Positions 32,512-40,231 of a stretch of DNA of 64,000 nt are shown here, in pieces. Where the stretch lies: assembly GCF_000620705.1 (NCBI RefSeq), contig NZ_KK211170.1, positions 132,836 to 196,835 of the forward strand, written 5' to 3'. Origin of the DNA: Nocardioides sp. URHA0020. GTDB taxonomy: Bacteria; Actinomycetota; Actinomycetes; Propionibacteriales; Nocardioidaceae. The translations under genes and the position numbers were made by a program. Each line of letters starts with the position of its first letter. The first letter of the stretch is position 1. Below the pieces are notes generated by a model. That model did not search any database. It was not told the origin of the DNA and was given only the letters and a program-made list of their open reading frames with translations.

Positions 32512-33930
32512 TTAGATGTCGTAATAGAGCTCGAACTCGTGCGGGTGCGGGCGCAGCTGCACGGGCGCGATCTCGTGGGTGCGCTTGTAGTCGACCCACG
32601 TCTCGATCAGGTCGGGCGTGAAGACGTTGCCGACGGTGAGGAAGTCGTGGTCAGCCTCGAGAGCCTCGAGGACGGCGCCGAGCGAGGTCGGCACCTGGTC
32701 GATCTCGGCCATCTCGTCCGGCGGCAGCTCGTAGATGTCCTTGTCAATCGGCGCGGGGGGCTCGATCTTGTTCTTGATGCCGTCGACACCGGCCAGGAGC
32801 AGCGCGGAGAAGGCGAGGTACGGGTTCGCCGACGGGTCGGGGAAGCGGGTCTCGATGCGCTTGGCCTTGGGGTTCGAGCCGGTGATCGGGATCCGGACCG
32901 ACGCGGAGCGGTTGCGCGAGGAGTAGACCAGCGAGATCGGGGCCTCGAAGCCCGGCACCAGCCGGTGGTAGGAGTTCACCGTCGGGTTGGTGAAGGCCAG
33001 CAGCGCCGGGGCGTGCTTCAGGATGCCGCCGATGTACCAGCGGGCCATGTCGGACAGGCCGCCGTACCCGGTCTCGTCGTAGAAGAGCGGCTCGCCGGCC
33101 GTCCACAGCGACTGGTGCACGTGCATGCCCGAGCCGTTGTCACCGAAGATCGGCTTCGGCATGAAGGTGACCGACTTGCCGTTGTTCCACGCGGTGTTCT
33201 TGATGAGGTACTTGAACTTCATCACGTCGTCCGCGGCCTTGAGCAGCGTGTCGAAGCGGTAGTTGATCTCCGCCTGGCCGGCGGTGCCGACCTCGTGGTG
33301 CGCGCGCTCGACGAGGAGACCGGAGGCCTCGAGGTTCTTCACCATCTCGTCGCGCAGGTCGCCGTAGTGGTCGTACGGCGCGACGGGGAAGTAGCCGCCC
33401 TTGAAGCGCGTCTTGTAGCCGAGGTTGTCGCCCTCCTTGCCGGAGTTCCACCAGCCCTCGACGGAGTCGATGTGGTAGTACCCCTCGTTGGCGGAGGTGG
33501 AGTAGCGCACGCTGTCGAAGATGTAGAACTCGGCCTCGGGCGCGAAGAAGGCGGTGTCCGCGATGCCCGTGGTCTCGAGGTAGGCCAGCGCCTTGCGCGC
33601 GATGTTGCGCGGGTCGCGCGAGTAGGCCTCGCCCGTGATCGGGTCGTGGATGAAGAAGCTCAGGTTCAGCGTCTTGGCCGTGCGGAACGGGTCCAGGTAC
33701 GCCGTCGACGGGTCCGGGAACAGCGCCATGTCCGACTCGTTGATCGCCTGGAAGCCGCGGATCGAGGAGCCGTCGAACGCCAGGCCGTCGTCGAAGACCG
33801 ACTGGTCGAACGACGAGACCGGGACGGTGAAGTGCTGCTCGATGCCGGGCAGGTCGACGAAGCGCACGTCGACCATCTCGACGCCTTCGTCCTTGATGTA
33901 CTTGAGCAGCTCGTCGCTGTTCTGGAACAT
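32512..33930 (-). CDS. glnA: glutamine synthetase type I
   Basis: This 472-aa GlnA catalyses ATP-dependent amidation of glutamate. It has the full type I beta pattern: beta-grasp N-domain ('IKDEGVEMVDVRFVDLPG'), 'MHVHQSLW' and 'NPTVNSYHRLVPGFEAP' active-site loops, 'NRSASVRIPI', and the adenylylation loop 'DIYELPPDE' with Tyr near 398. Activity is therefore probably controlled by GlnE adenylylation. ATG 33930 is fixed by GGAGGACG upstream. Transcription is probably activated by GlnR through the site at 34030-34067. Confidence 0.97.
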   Translation of the reverse strand: MFQNSDELLKYIKDEGVEMVDVRFVDLPGIEQHFTVPVSSFDQSVFDDGLAFDGSSIRGFQAINESDMALFPDPSTAYLDPFRTAKTLNLSFFIHDPITGEAYSRDPRNIARKALAYLETTGIADTAFFAPEAEFYIFDSVRYSTSANEGYYHIDSVEGWWNSGKEGDNLGYKTRFKGGYFPVAPYDHYGDLRDEMVKNLEASGLLVERAHHEVGTAGQAEINYRFDTLLKAADDVMKFKYLIKNTAWNNGKSVTFMPKPIFGDNGSGMHVHQSLWTAGEPLFYDETGYGGLSDMARWYIGGILKHAPALLAFTNPTVNSYHRLVPGFEAPISLVYSSRNRSASVRIPITGSNPKAKRIETRFPDPSANPYLAFSALLLAGVDGIKNKIEPPAPIDKDIYELPPDEMAEIDQVPTSLGAVLEALEADHDFLTVGNVFTPDLIETWVDYKRTHEIAPVQLRPHPHEFELYYDI

Positions 33931-34029
33931 TCGTCCTCCTTGGCCGCGCATAGGCGCCGGCCGACGTGCGTGCGGATCGGCAGCCCGGTGCGGCGCTGCG
34001 CCGGGGCACCTCGAAATTACGTACGGGTC

Positions 34030-34067
34030 GTTTCCTGACCGTATCCGTTTTATTTCTCTGATGTAAC
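34030..34067 (-). promoter_or_regulatory. GlnR operator upstream of glnA
   Basis: On the minus strand the order is GTTAC-n6-GAAAT-n6-GATAC-n6-GAAAC. It matches the actinobacterial GlnR consensus of paired GTnAC-n6-GaAAc half sites with correct 22-bp periodicity. It lies about 100-137 bp upstream of ATG 33930, the position expected for activation of glnA during nitrogen limitation. Confidence 0.85.
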
Positions 34068-34103
34068 AGCCGCCCACCGGGCGGGCGGCCGCAGGCCGGG
34101 ACC

Positions 34104-34109
34104 TACCCT
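34104..34109 (+). promoter_or_regulatory. -10 box TACCCT, leaderless start
   Basis: TACCCT is 6 nt before GTG 34116, with no Shine-Dalgarno. Confidence 0.5.
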
Positions 34110-34115
34110 GGGCGC

Positions 34116-34520
34116 GTGCCCGATCCCGCGACCCTGCCGTACGAGACCGCCTCCTGGGGACGTCGGGTGATCGCGCTGGTCGTCGACTGGTTCGCCTGCC
34201 TGGCGGTGGTCAGCCTCTTCACGCCCGTCTTCGGTACGACGGGCGGGCCGGGCAGCACCTACACGCTGCTGCTCTTCGTCCTGGAGTCCGCGCTGCTGAC
34301 CTGCACCGCCGGGGGGTCGTTCGGCAAGCTGGCGACCCGGCTGCGCGTCGTACGCGTGGACACCGGGGGTCGGCTCGACCCGCTGCGGTCCCTGGCCCGC
34401 TCGATCCTGGTCGCCCTGGTGATCCCGCCGCTGGTCTTCCGACCCGACCGGCGCGGCCTGCACGACATCGCCGCCGGTACGGCGACGGTCACGCTGCAGG
34501 TCGCTTCTCCCCAGCCCTGA
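34116..34520 (+). CDS. RDD family membrane protein
   Basis: This 134-aa RDD protein has the family pattern 'ASWGRRVIALVVDWFACLAV' (Arg and Asp of RDD within helix 1), a second helix 'YTLLLFVLESALLTCTAG', and 'GSFGKLATRLRVVRVDTGG', then 'LHDIAAGTATV' at the end. RDD proteins are small multi-pass proteins, some linked to Na+/H+ exchange, but most are unassigned. It is divergent from glnA and 44 bp upstream of the lipoprotein gene. Confidence 0.85.
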   Translation: MPDPATLPYETASWGRRVIALVVDWFACLAVVSLFTPVFGTTGGPGSTYTLLLFVLESALLTCTAGGSFGKLATRLRVVRVDTGGRLDPLRSLARSILVALVIPPLVFRPDRRGLHDIAAGTATVTLQVASPQP

Positions 34521-34564
34521 GGCTCCGGCTTCTCTGGTGCCCACCGGCGAGGGATGCTGGTGCC

Positions 34565-35410
34565 ATGACCCGCCCGCACCCGCTCCGCCGTACGCTCGCC
34601 GTCGCCGCCCTGGCGCCCCTCCTCGGACTCGGTCTCGCCGCGTGCGGCGACGACCAGGGAGGTCAGGCGACGGGCGCCACCACCGTGCGGGCCGCCGCCC
34701 TCACGGGGTTGGGGAAGGGCGACACCGTCGCGCCGGGGGAACTGGTCGACGTGATCGCCGACGGCGTGAAGTCGTCGACCAGTGCCCACACCACGCTGAG
34801 GATGTCGCTGGGGAAGCGGGGTGACATCTCGGGCGACGGCGTCGTCGACTACACCTCGACCAAGCCCGAGGCCGCCTTCAAGCTGAAGATGAAGGTGCTC
34901 GGTCAGTCTGTCGACACCGACGTGCGGATCGTCGACGGGCTCGTCTACGTCTCCTTGGGGCAGCTGGGGGGCGGCACGTTCTGGAAGATCGACCCGTCGG
35001 ACGAGTCGATGTCGCGCCTCGGGCTCGGCTCGATGCTCGACCAGACCGACCCGATCGGCGCCATCGAGAAGCTGGAGCCCGCCATCGACCAGGTGACGTA
35101 CGTCGGCGACGAGGACGTCGAGGGGCGCGACCTCCACCACTACGAGCTGACGGTCGACCTCGCCGCGGCGGCCGACGAGCTGGGTGCGCAGCTGCCCGAC
35201 AAGGCCCGGGACTCCATCCCGACCTCGGTCACCTACGACCTGTGGCTCGACGGCGACAACCGGTTCGCCCAGATGGAGATGGACTACCCGGTGATGGGGT
35301 CGACGGCGTCGGTCGAGCTCACGGCCTCGGACTGGGGCAAGGACGTCACGATCGAGGCACCGCCCGCCGACAAGGTCACCGAGATGCCGGACCTCGGTGA
35401 GACCCGGTGA
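34565..35410 (+). CDS. LppX/LprAFG family lipoprotein
   Basis: This 281-aa lipoprotein has a signal peptide and lipobox 'LGLAAC' (lipidated Cys27), followed by a single LppX_LprAFG domain ('GELVDVIADGVKSSTSAHTT', 'VDTDVRIVDGLVYVSLGQLG', 'DLWLDGDNRFAQMEMDYPV'). Mycobacterial relatives carry triacylated lipids or lipoarabinomannan across the cell envelope; a lipid carrier role is likely here too. GATGCT (34553-34558) is 6 nt from ATG 34565, consistent with a leaderless mRNA. Confidence 0.88.
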   Translation: MTRPHPLRRTLAVAALAPLLGLGLAACGDDQGGQATGATTVRAAALTGLGKGDTVAPGELVDVIADGVKSSTSAHTTLRMSLGKRGDISGDGVVDYTSTKPEAAFKLKMKVLGQSVDTDVRIVDGLVYVSLGQLGGGTFWKIDPSDESMSRLGLGSMLDQTDPIGAIEKLEPAIDQVTYVGDEDVEGRDLHHYELTVDLAAAADELGAQLPDKARDSIPTSVTYDLWLDGDNRFAQMEMDYPVMGSTASVELTASDWGKDVTIEAPPADKVTEMPDLGETR

Positions 35411-35427
35411 GCCGAGAATTGGCCTGA

Positions 35428-35439
35428 GCGCCTAGGCGC
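35428..35439. terminator. short palindrome between convergent genes
   Basis: GCGCCTAGGCGC is a perfect 12-bp palindrome in the 42-bp gap between the LppX-type gene and the convergent DUF4191 gene. It is a possible bidirectional terminator, but short. Confidence 0.3.
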
Positions 35440-35452
35440 CCGCGCTTGCGCG

Positions 35453-36172
35453 TCAGCGACCCTTCATCTGGCCGCGCATGCCCTTCATGCTCGTCGGGAC
35501 CGGGCCCTTGGGCATCGGGATCGCGGAGCGGTTGGCGTCGAGCGCCTTGAGCCGGTAGAGCACGTCGGTCATCTCCGCGGGCTTCACCTGGCGGCCCAGC
35601 TTCTGCACGTGGCGCACCAGCTTGGGCAGCGGGACCTGGCCCTCGCCGTTGCCGCTGACGACCTCGTGGATCGGCACCTCGGCCGCCACCCGCTCGTGCT
35701 TGCGGCGCTCGCTGAGCATCAGCTGCTTGACCCGCGTGGGATTGCCCTCGCCGACCAGGATGATGCCGGGAGGGCCGACGACGCGGTGCACGACGTCCTG
35801 CTGCCGGGTGAAGGCGATGACCGGGTCGGTCTTCCAGCTGCGACCGCGCAGCATCCGCAGGGCGGCCGCCGCGGCTCCGGGCTGGCCCTCCATCTGGCTG
35901 TACGCCGCGTTCTGGGCGCGGCGACCGAAGATGATCATCGCCAAGAGCACGCCGAGCAGCAGCGCACCGACGACCGTGATGACGATGTGCAGGATGCCGC
36001 TGCCGGGCAGGAACGAGAAGACGGCCGCGCCGACCGCAGCACCGAGCACGAACGAGCCGAGGATCCACAGGCCGAGGCGCGGGTCGGACTTCTTGGCCAT
36101 CCGGTAGGTCTCGACGAACTGCTGGGTGCGGCTCGTCTTGTCCGGGTCGACCGGCTTCGGTTCCTTGGCCAT
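35453..36172 (-). CDS. DUF4191 family membrane protein
   Basis: This 239-aa protein has two transmembrane helices (about 33-55 'LGLWILGSFVLGAAVGAAVF' and 60-80 'ILHIVITVVGALLLGVLLAM'). A cytosolic domain follows ('GRSWKTDPVIAFTRQQDVVH', 'RVVGPPGIILVGEGNPTRVK'). This is the DUF4191 pattern, whose gene regularly follows lipA in actinobacteria as here (36 bp gap). The function is unknown; conserved linkage suggests a role tied to lipoylation or to the envelope near it. Confidence 0.88.
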   Translation of the reverse strand: MAKEPKPVDPDKTSRTQQFVETYRMAKKSDPRLGLWILGSFVLGAAVGAAVFSFLPGSGILHIVITVVGALLLGVLLAMIIFGRRAQNAAYSQMEGQPGAAAAALRMLRGRSWKTDPVIAFTRQQDVVHRVVGPPGIILVGEGNPTRVKQLMLSERRKHERVAAEVPIHEVVSGNGEGQVPLPKLVRHVQKLGRQVKPAEMTDVLYRLKALDANRSAIPMPKGPVPTSMKGMRGQMKGR

Positions 36173-36208
36173 CTCTGGTGCGCCTCGTTCTAGGTGTGCT
36201 GGTGGGGG

Positions 36209-37153
36209 TCAGGCGGTGACGACGCCCGCGCGGGCATCCATCGCCTGACGGTACAGGCGACCGGCACGGTACGACGAACGCACCAGCGGACCGGAGAGCA
36301 CCCCCGCGAAACCGATGTCCTCGGCCTCGTCGCGGAGCTCGACGAACTCGTGCGGCTTGACCCAGCGCTCCACCGGGTGGTGCCGCACCGACGGCCGGAG
36401 GTACTGCGTGATGGTGATCAGCTCGCAGCCGGCGTCGTACAGGTCCTGGAGCGCCTGCGAGACCTCCTCGCGGGTCTCACCCATGCCGAGGATCAGGTTG
36501 GACTTGGTCACCAGCCCGAAGTCGCGCGCCTGGGTGATCACGTCGAGGGATCGCTCGTAGCGGAACGCCGGACGGATCCGCTTGAAGATCCGCGGCACGG
36601 TCTCGACGTTGTGGGCCAGCACCTCGGGGCGCGACTCGAAGACCTCGCGCAGCAGGTCGGGCTTGCCGTTGAAGTCGGGGATCAGGTTCTCGACACCGGT
36701 GCCCGGGTTCATCTCGTGGATGGCCCGCACCGTCTCGGCGTACAGCCAGGCACCGCCGTCCTCGAGGTCGTCGCGGGCGACACCGGTGATGGTGGCGTAG
36801 CGCAGCTCCATCTTCTGCACCGACTCCGCGACCCGGCGCGGCTCGTCGCGGTCGAGCGGCTGCGGCTTGCCGGTGTCGATCTGGCAGAAGTCGCAGCGGC
36901 GGGTGCACTGGTCACCGCCGATGAGGAAGGTCGCCTCGCGGTCCTCCCAGCACTCGAAGATGTTGGGACAGCCGGCCTCCTGGCACACCGTGTGCAGTCC
37001 TTCGGACTTCACCAGGCTCTGGAGGTGCTTGTACTCGGGGCCCATCTTGGCCCTCGTCTTGATCCACTCCGGCTTGCGCTCGATCGGGGTCTCCGCGTTG
37101 CGCACTTCGAGTCGGAGCAGCTTGCGTCCTTCTGGGGCGGGAGCTTGCGTCAC
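36209..37153 (-). CDS. lipA: lipoyl synthase
   Basis: This 314-aa radical SAM enzyme inserts two sulfurs into protein-bound octanoyl groups. The auxiliary-cluster cysteines are in 'TVCQEAGCPNIFECWEDREA', the radical SAM cluster is 'CTRRCDFCQID', and the C-terminal Ser ligand is in 'LVRSSYRAG'. The start is read as GTG 37153 ('VTQAPAPEG') because TACAGT lies 8 nt upstream and no Shine-Dalgarno exists. It lies 44 bp after lipB, and both serve the E2 subunit encoded at 43125. Confidence 0.95.
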   Translation of the reverse strand: MTQAPAPEGRKLLRLEVRNAETPIERKPEWIKTRAKMGPEYKHLQSLVKSEGLHTVCQEAGCPNIFECWEDREATFLIGGDQCTRRCDFCQIDTGKPQPLDRDEPRRVAESVQKMELRYATITGVARDDLEDGGAWLYAETVRAIHEMNPGTGVENLIPDFNGKPDLLREVFESRPEVLAHNVETVPRIFKRIRPAFRYERSLDVITQARDFGLVTKSNLILGMGETREEVSQALQDLYDAGCELITITQYLRPSVRHHPVERWVKPHEFVELRDEAEDIGFAGVLSGPLVRSSYRAGRLYRQAMDARAGVVTA

Positions 37154-37161
37154 ATCGGCCA

Positions 37162-37167
37162 ACTGTA
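37162..37167 (-). promoter_or_regulatory. -10 box TACAGT for lipA
   Basis: TACAGT on the minus strand ends 8 nt before GTG 37153, marking a probable leaderless internal promoter within the lipB-lipA-DUF4191 block. Confidence 0.5.
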
Positions 37168-37197
37168 CGCGTGCGGGCCAGCCGGTCGGCGGCTGCG

Positions 37198-37902
37198 TCA
37201 GGGAGTGAGCAGCTCGATCCGGGGGTGCTTCGCGGGATCGGGCCGCGGGTCGTAGTCGGGGGTGGCGTCGTACGGCTCCCACGCGAGGTAGGTGCCCAGG
37301 TGGCGCTCGACGTACGGCGTCACCTCGGCGACCGCGACGTCGCGGCCGAGCTCCTTGCTGAGCGAGGTCACCCCCGCGTCCTCGATGCTGCACGGCACGA
37401 ACCGGTCGAACCACGTGAGGTCGACGTCGCAGTTCAGCGAGAAGCCGTGCATGGTGACGCCGCGGCTGACCCGGATGCCGAGGGCGGCGATCTTGCGCTC
37501 GGGCCCCCGGTCGTCCGCGCGGAGCCAGACGCCGCTGCGGCCCGGGACCCGGGCGGTCGTCACGCCGAGGTCGGTGCACACGTGGATGAGCGCCTCCTCG
37601 ACCCGACGGACGTAGTCGACGACCTTGACGTGGTCGGGCAGCGCCACGATCGGGTAGCCGACCAGCTGGCCGGGGCCGTGGAACGTGATCGTGCCGCCGC
37701 GGTCGACGTCGATGACGCGGGCGCCGTGGGGGTCGAGCGGTCGGTCGTGCGGCTGGGTGCGCTTGCCGGCGGTGAACACGGCGGGGTGCTCGAGCAGCAG
37801 CGTGGTGCCGGCCTGCTCCCCGTCGGCGACGCGCTGGTGGACCTCGCGCTGGAGGTCCCACGCGGCCAGGTAGTCGAGCGTCCCGACGTCCTCGAACTTC
37901 AC
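37198..37902 (-). CDS. lipB: octanoyl-ACP:protein N-octanoyltransferase
   Basis: This 234-aa LipB transfers octanoyl groups from ACP to lipoyl domains. The active-site features are 'TITFHGPGQLVGYPIV' (RGGxxTxHGPGQ motif with His), 'RSGVWL' and 'IAALGIRVSRGVTMHGFSLN' with the Lys replaced by local variation, then 'FVPCSIEDAGVTSLSKEL' containing the nucleophilic Cys. The start GTG 37902 overlaps the upstream esterase stop (GTGA), so the two are translationally coupled. Confidence 0.95.
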   Translation of the reverse strand: MKFEDVGTLDYLAAWDLQREVHQRVADGEQAGTTLLLEHPAVFTAGKRTQPHDRPLDPHGARVIDVDRGGTITFHGPGQLVGYPIVALPDHVKVVDYVRRVEEALIHVCTDLGVTTARVPGRSGVWLRADDRGPERKIAALGIRVSRGVTMHGFSLNCDVDLTWFDRFVPCSIEDAGVTSLSKELGRDVAVAEVTPYVERHLGTYLAWEPYDATPDYDPRPDPAKHPRIELLTP

Positions 37903-38789
37903 GCTCCGGAGCCTACGCCGCGGCCGAGGAACCGCAGCTGCGCGGGCAGCATCCGTCGCCAGTACGCCGGGTCGTGCGCCCCCGGCCGGAAGGTGCTGAC
38001 CACGTCGGCGTCGTGGGGGAAGCCGTGCACGTAGTCCTGCACGTCGCGGTAGAACGGGTCGCCGGTGCCCACGTCGACGCGGACCGGGACGCCGGCCAGG
38101 TCCTGCTGGTGGCCGACGACGGTGAACTGCGCGTACTCCGCGGCGTCGGCGAAGCCCGAGCGCGAGGCGCTGTCGTCGTCGAGCCAGATGGCCGGGCTCG
38201 ACGCGACCACGGCGCCGACCCGGTCGGGTCCCAGCAGACCGCCGAGCCGCAGCGCGCCGTACCCGCCCATGGACCAGCCCAGCAGCCCGACCCGGGAGAC
38301 GTCGAGGCCCTGCTGCTCGAGGAGCGGCAGGAGCTCGTCGACGACCATCGCGCCGGTGTCCTCCCCGTCGGGGCGGGGGTGCCAGTACGACGTACCGCCG
38401 TCGACCGCCGCGACCGCGAAGGGCGGGACGCCGTCGGCGACGGCGGCGGCGAGGTAGCGATCGACGTAGAGCGAGGCGCCGACGATCGTCTCGGCGCTCT
38501 GGTGCAGCCCGTGCAGGGCGACGACGACCGGGAGGTCCCGGGGCGCCCCCGGCGGTCGCAGGATCACCCAGCGGGTGTCCACGCCGGGACGGTGGGCGGA
38601 GGCGAAGCTGCCCCGCTCCACGCGAGCCGGAGCCACGTCGGGCGGCGTGCCGGCGGCCCCGTTGAGGCCCAGCCGGGACTGGATCGTCGGCCGGCCCGGG
38701 AGCACGCCCTGCTCGACCCCGACGGCACCGGCGGCGACCACGCCGGTGACGGCGGCACCGCCGAGCAGGAAGGTACGGCGACTCACCAC
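37899..38789 (-). CDS. Tat-exported alpha/beta-hydrolase (esterase D/mycolyl-type)
   Basis: This 296-aa protein has a twin-arginine signal ('SRRTFLLGGAAVTGVVAAGA'). An esterase domain follows with 'LPVVVALHGLHQSAETIVGA', nucleophile elbow 'GLLGWSMGGYGALRLGGLLG' (Ser in GWSMGG) and a C-terminal His in 'RPGAHDPAYWRRM'. It resembles esterase D and antigen-85-like hydrolases. It acts outside the cytosol; its substrate is unknown. It is coupled by a GTGA overlap to lipB although no functional link is obvious. Confidence 0.86.
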   Translation of the reverse strand: MVSRRTFLLGGAAVTGVVAAGAVGVEQGVLPGRPTIQSRLGLNGAAGTPPDVAPARVERGSFASAHRPGVDTRWVILRPPGAPRDLPVVVALHGLHQSAETIVGASLYVDRYLAAAVADGVPPFAVAAVDGGTSYWHPRPDGEDTGAMVVDELLPLLEQQGLDVSRVGLLGWSMGGYGALRLGGLLGPDRVGAVVASSPAIWLDDDSASRSGFADAAEYAQFTVVGHQQDLAGVPVRVDVGTGDPFYRDVQDYVHGFPHDADVVSTFRPGAHDPAYWRRMLPAQLRFLGRGVGSGA

Positions 38790-38848
38790 GGGAGCAGTCT
38801 CCTGTGGACAACCTGCTCGAGCGGTGGCGACACGGGTAGGAGACGCCG

Positions 38849-39313
38849 ATGATTCCCGATGGGTTGTCCCTGTGCGTCTGCTGCTGCCTGGCTCGGGGCG
38901 CGCCGGCCGATGCGGCCGCCGTGCTGCACGGCTGGGACGACCGCCGGTCCGCGGCGTGGGCGGCGGGGGAGCCGGCCGGGCTGCGGGACCTCTACGTGCC
39001 CGGGTCGGCCGCCGGTCGGGTCGACGCCGCGATGCTGCGCGCCTGGCAGCGGCGCGGGCTGCGGGTGCAGGGGATGCGGATGCAGCTGCTCGACCTCGAC
39101 GTACGACGAGCGACGGCCGACCGGCTCGACCTGGTCGTCACCGACCGGCTGACCGGGGCCGAGGCGGTCGGGCCCGGCGTACGGCTCCCGCTGCCACGTG
39201 ACGGCGCGACCACCCGACGGATCGTCCTCGTCCGGTCCTCGGACGGCTGGCGGGTGGCTCAGGCGAGCGCGGTGCGGACGACCTCGTGGACGGTGGAGTC
39301 GCGGAACGAGTAG
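38849..39313 (+). CDS. hypothetical protein, possibly exported
   Basis: This 154-aa protein starts at ATG 38849, 8 nt after AGGAG. A short hydrophobic Cys-rich N-terminus ('LSLCVCCCLARGAPADA') may be a weak signal or anchor. The rest ('VLHGWDDRRSAAWAAGEPAG', 'MRMQLLDLDVRRATADRLDL', 'TRRIVLVRSSDGWRVAQAS') is the SnoaL/NTF2-like pattern of small actinobacterial proteins. The last 55 bp overlap the 3' end of the convergent TIGR01777 gene. Confidence 0.65.
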   Translation: MIPDGLSLCVCCCLARGAPADAAAVLHGWDDRRSAAWAAGEPAGLRDLYVPGSAAGRVDAAMLRAWQRRGLRVQGMRMQLLDLDVRRATADRLDLVVTDRLTGAEAVGPGVRLPLPRDGATTRRIVLVRSSDGWRVAQASAVRTTSWTVESRNE

Positions 39314-40158
39314 CCGCTGTCCTCCAGCGCCGTCGGACGCAGGTTGATCGAGCCGAGCACCTCGCCGGCCACCGGACCGGCTCCGGCCCTGACCGCGAAG
39401 CCGGGCGCGACGAGCAGGGCCCTGCGGTCGAGGGCACGCGCCAGGGCGTCGGTGAACTCGGCGTTGGTCGGCGTGGTCGGGCAGCAGAGGTTGACCGGCC
39501 CCGACACGTCGTCGTGCTCGACGACGTGGACCGCGCCACCGACCCAGTCGCGCAGCGAGATCATCGCCATCCGCTGGCGGCCGTCAGCCAGGCGGGCGCC
39601 CAGGCCGAGCTTGGTCAGCAGCCGCAGCTGCTTGAAGGGCGCCCCGGAGCCGTCCATGACCGGAGCGGTCCGCAGGAAGGCGACGCGCGCGCCCGCCTCC
39701 ACCGCGGGGTCGGCCGCCTCCTGCCACTCCCGGCACACGCTCGTCATCAGGCTGTCACCCCGGCTGTCGGACGCCTCGGTGACCAGCTCCTGGCCGTGGT
39801 CGCCGTACCAGGCGATCGCGTTGCCGGCGAGGTACGCCGGGCGTCGCTCGCTGTCGGCGACGGCGCGGGCGAGCACCCGGGTGGTCGTCACGCGGCTCTC
39901 GCGCAGGTTGCGGGCCCAGGAGCGGGAGTGCACGTTGCCGAGGGTCGGCGTACCGGCCAGGTTGACCACCACGTCGGCGCTCTCGATGACCTCGCGGTCG
40001 TAGACCCCGGCGTACGGGTCCCAGCTCGACTCGTCCGGCGCCGAGGTCGGTCGCCGGGTCAGCGCGACGACGGCGTGGCCGCGGCTGACCAGCTCGGTGC
40101 TGAGATGCCGGCCGAGGAAGCCCGAGGCCCCGGCGATCACGATCGTCTGCGCGTCCAT
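39259..40158 (-). CDS. TIGR01777 family NAD-dependent epimerase/dehydratase-like protein
   Basis: This 299-aa extended short-chain dehydrogenase relative has the glycine-rich 'IVIAGASGFLGRHLSTELVS' NAD site. It also has 'VVNLAGTPTLGNVHSRSW', 'WYGDHGQELVTEAS', and the DUF1731-like C-terminus 'LGSINLRPTALEDSGYSFRD'. This is the family of SulA-like/YfcH proteins. The reaction is unknown. ATG 40158 is the only start that keeps the Rossmann motif at the N-terminus. Its 3' end overlaps the hypothetical gene at 38849. Confidence 0.9.
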   Translation of the reverse strand: MDAQTIVIAGASGFLGRHLSTELVSRGHAVVALTRRPTSAPDESSWDPYAGVYDREVIESADVVVNLAGTPTLGNVHSRSWARNLRESRVTTTRVLARAVADSERRPAYLAGNAIAWYGDHGQELVTEASDSRGDSLMTSVCREWQEAADPAVEAGARVAFLRTAPVMDGSGAPFKQLRLLTKLGLGARLADGRQRMAMISLRDWVGGAVHVVEHDDVSGPVNLCCPTTPTNAEFTDALARALDRRALLVAPGFAVRAGAGPVAGEVLGSINLRPTALEDSGYSFRDSTVHEVVRTALA

Positions 40159-40231
40159 GGCCCCACCCAACCACCCCCTCCCAACGGGTGGGCTGCGTGC
40201 GAATGGCCGCCCGATGAGGCAGCATCGGCGC

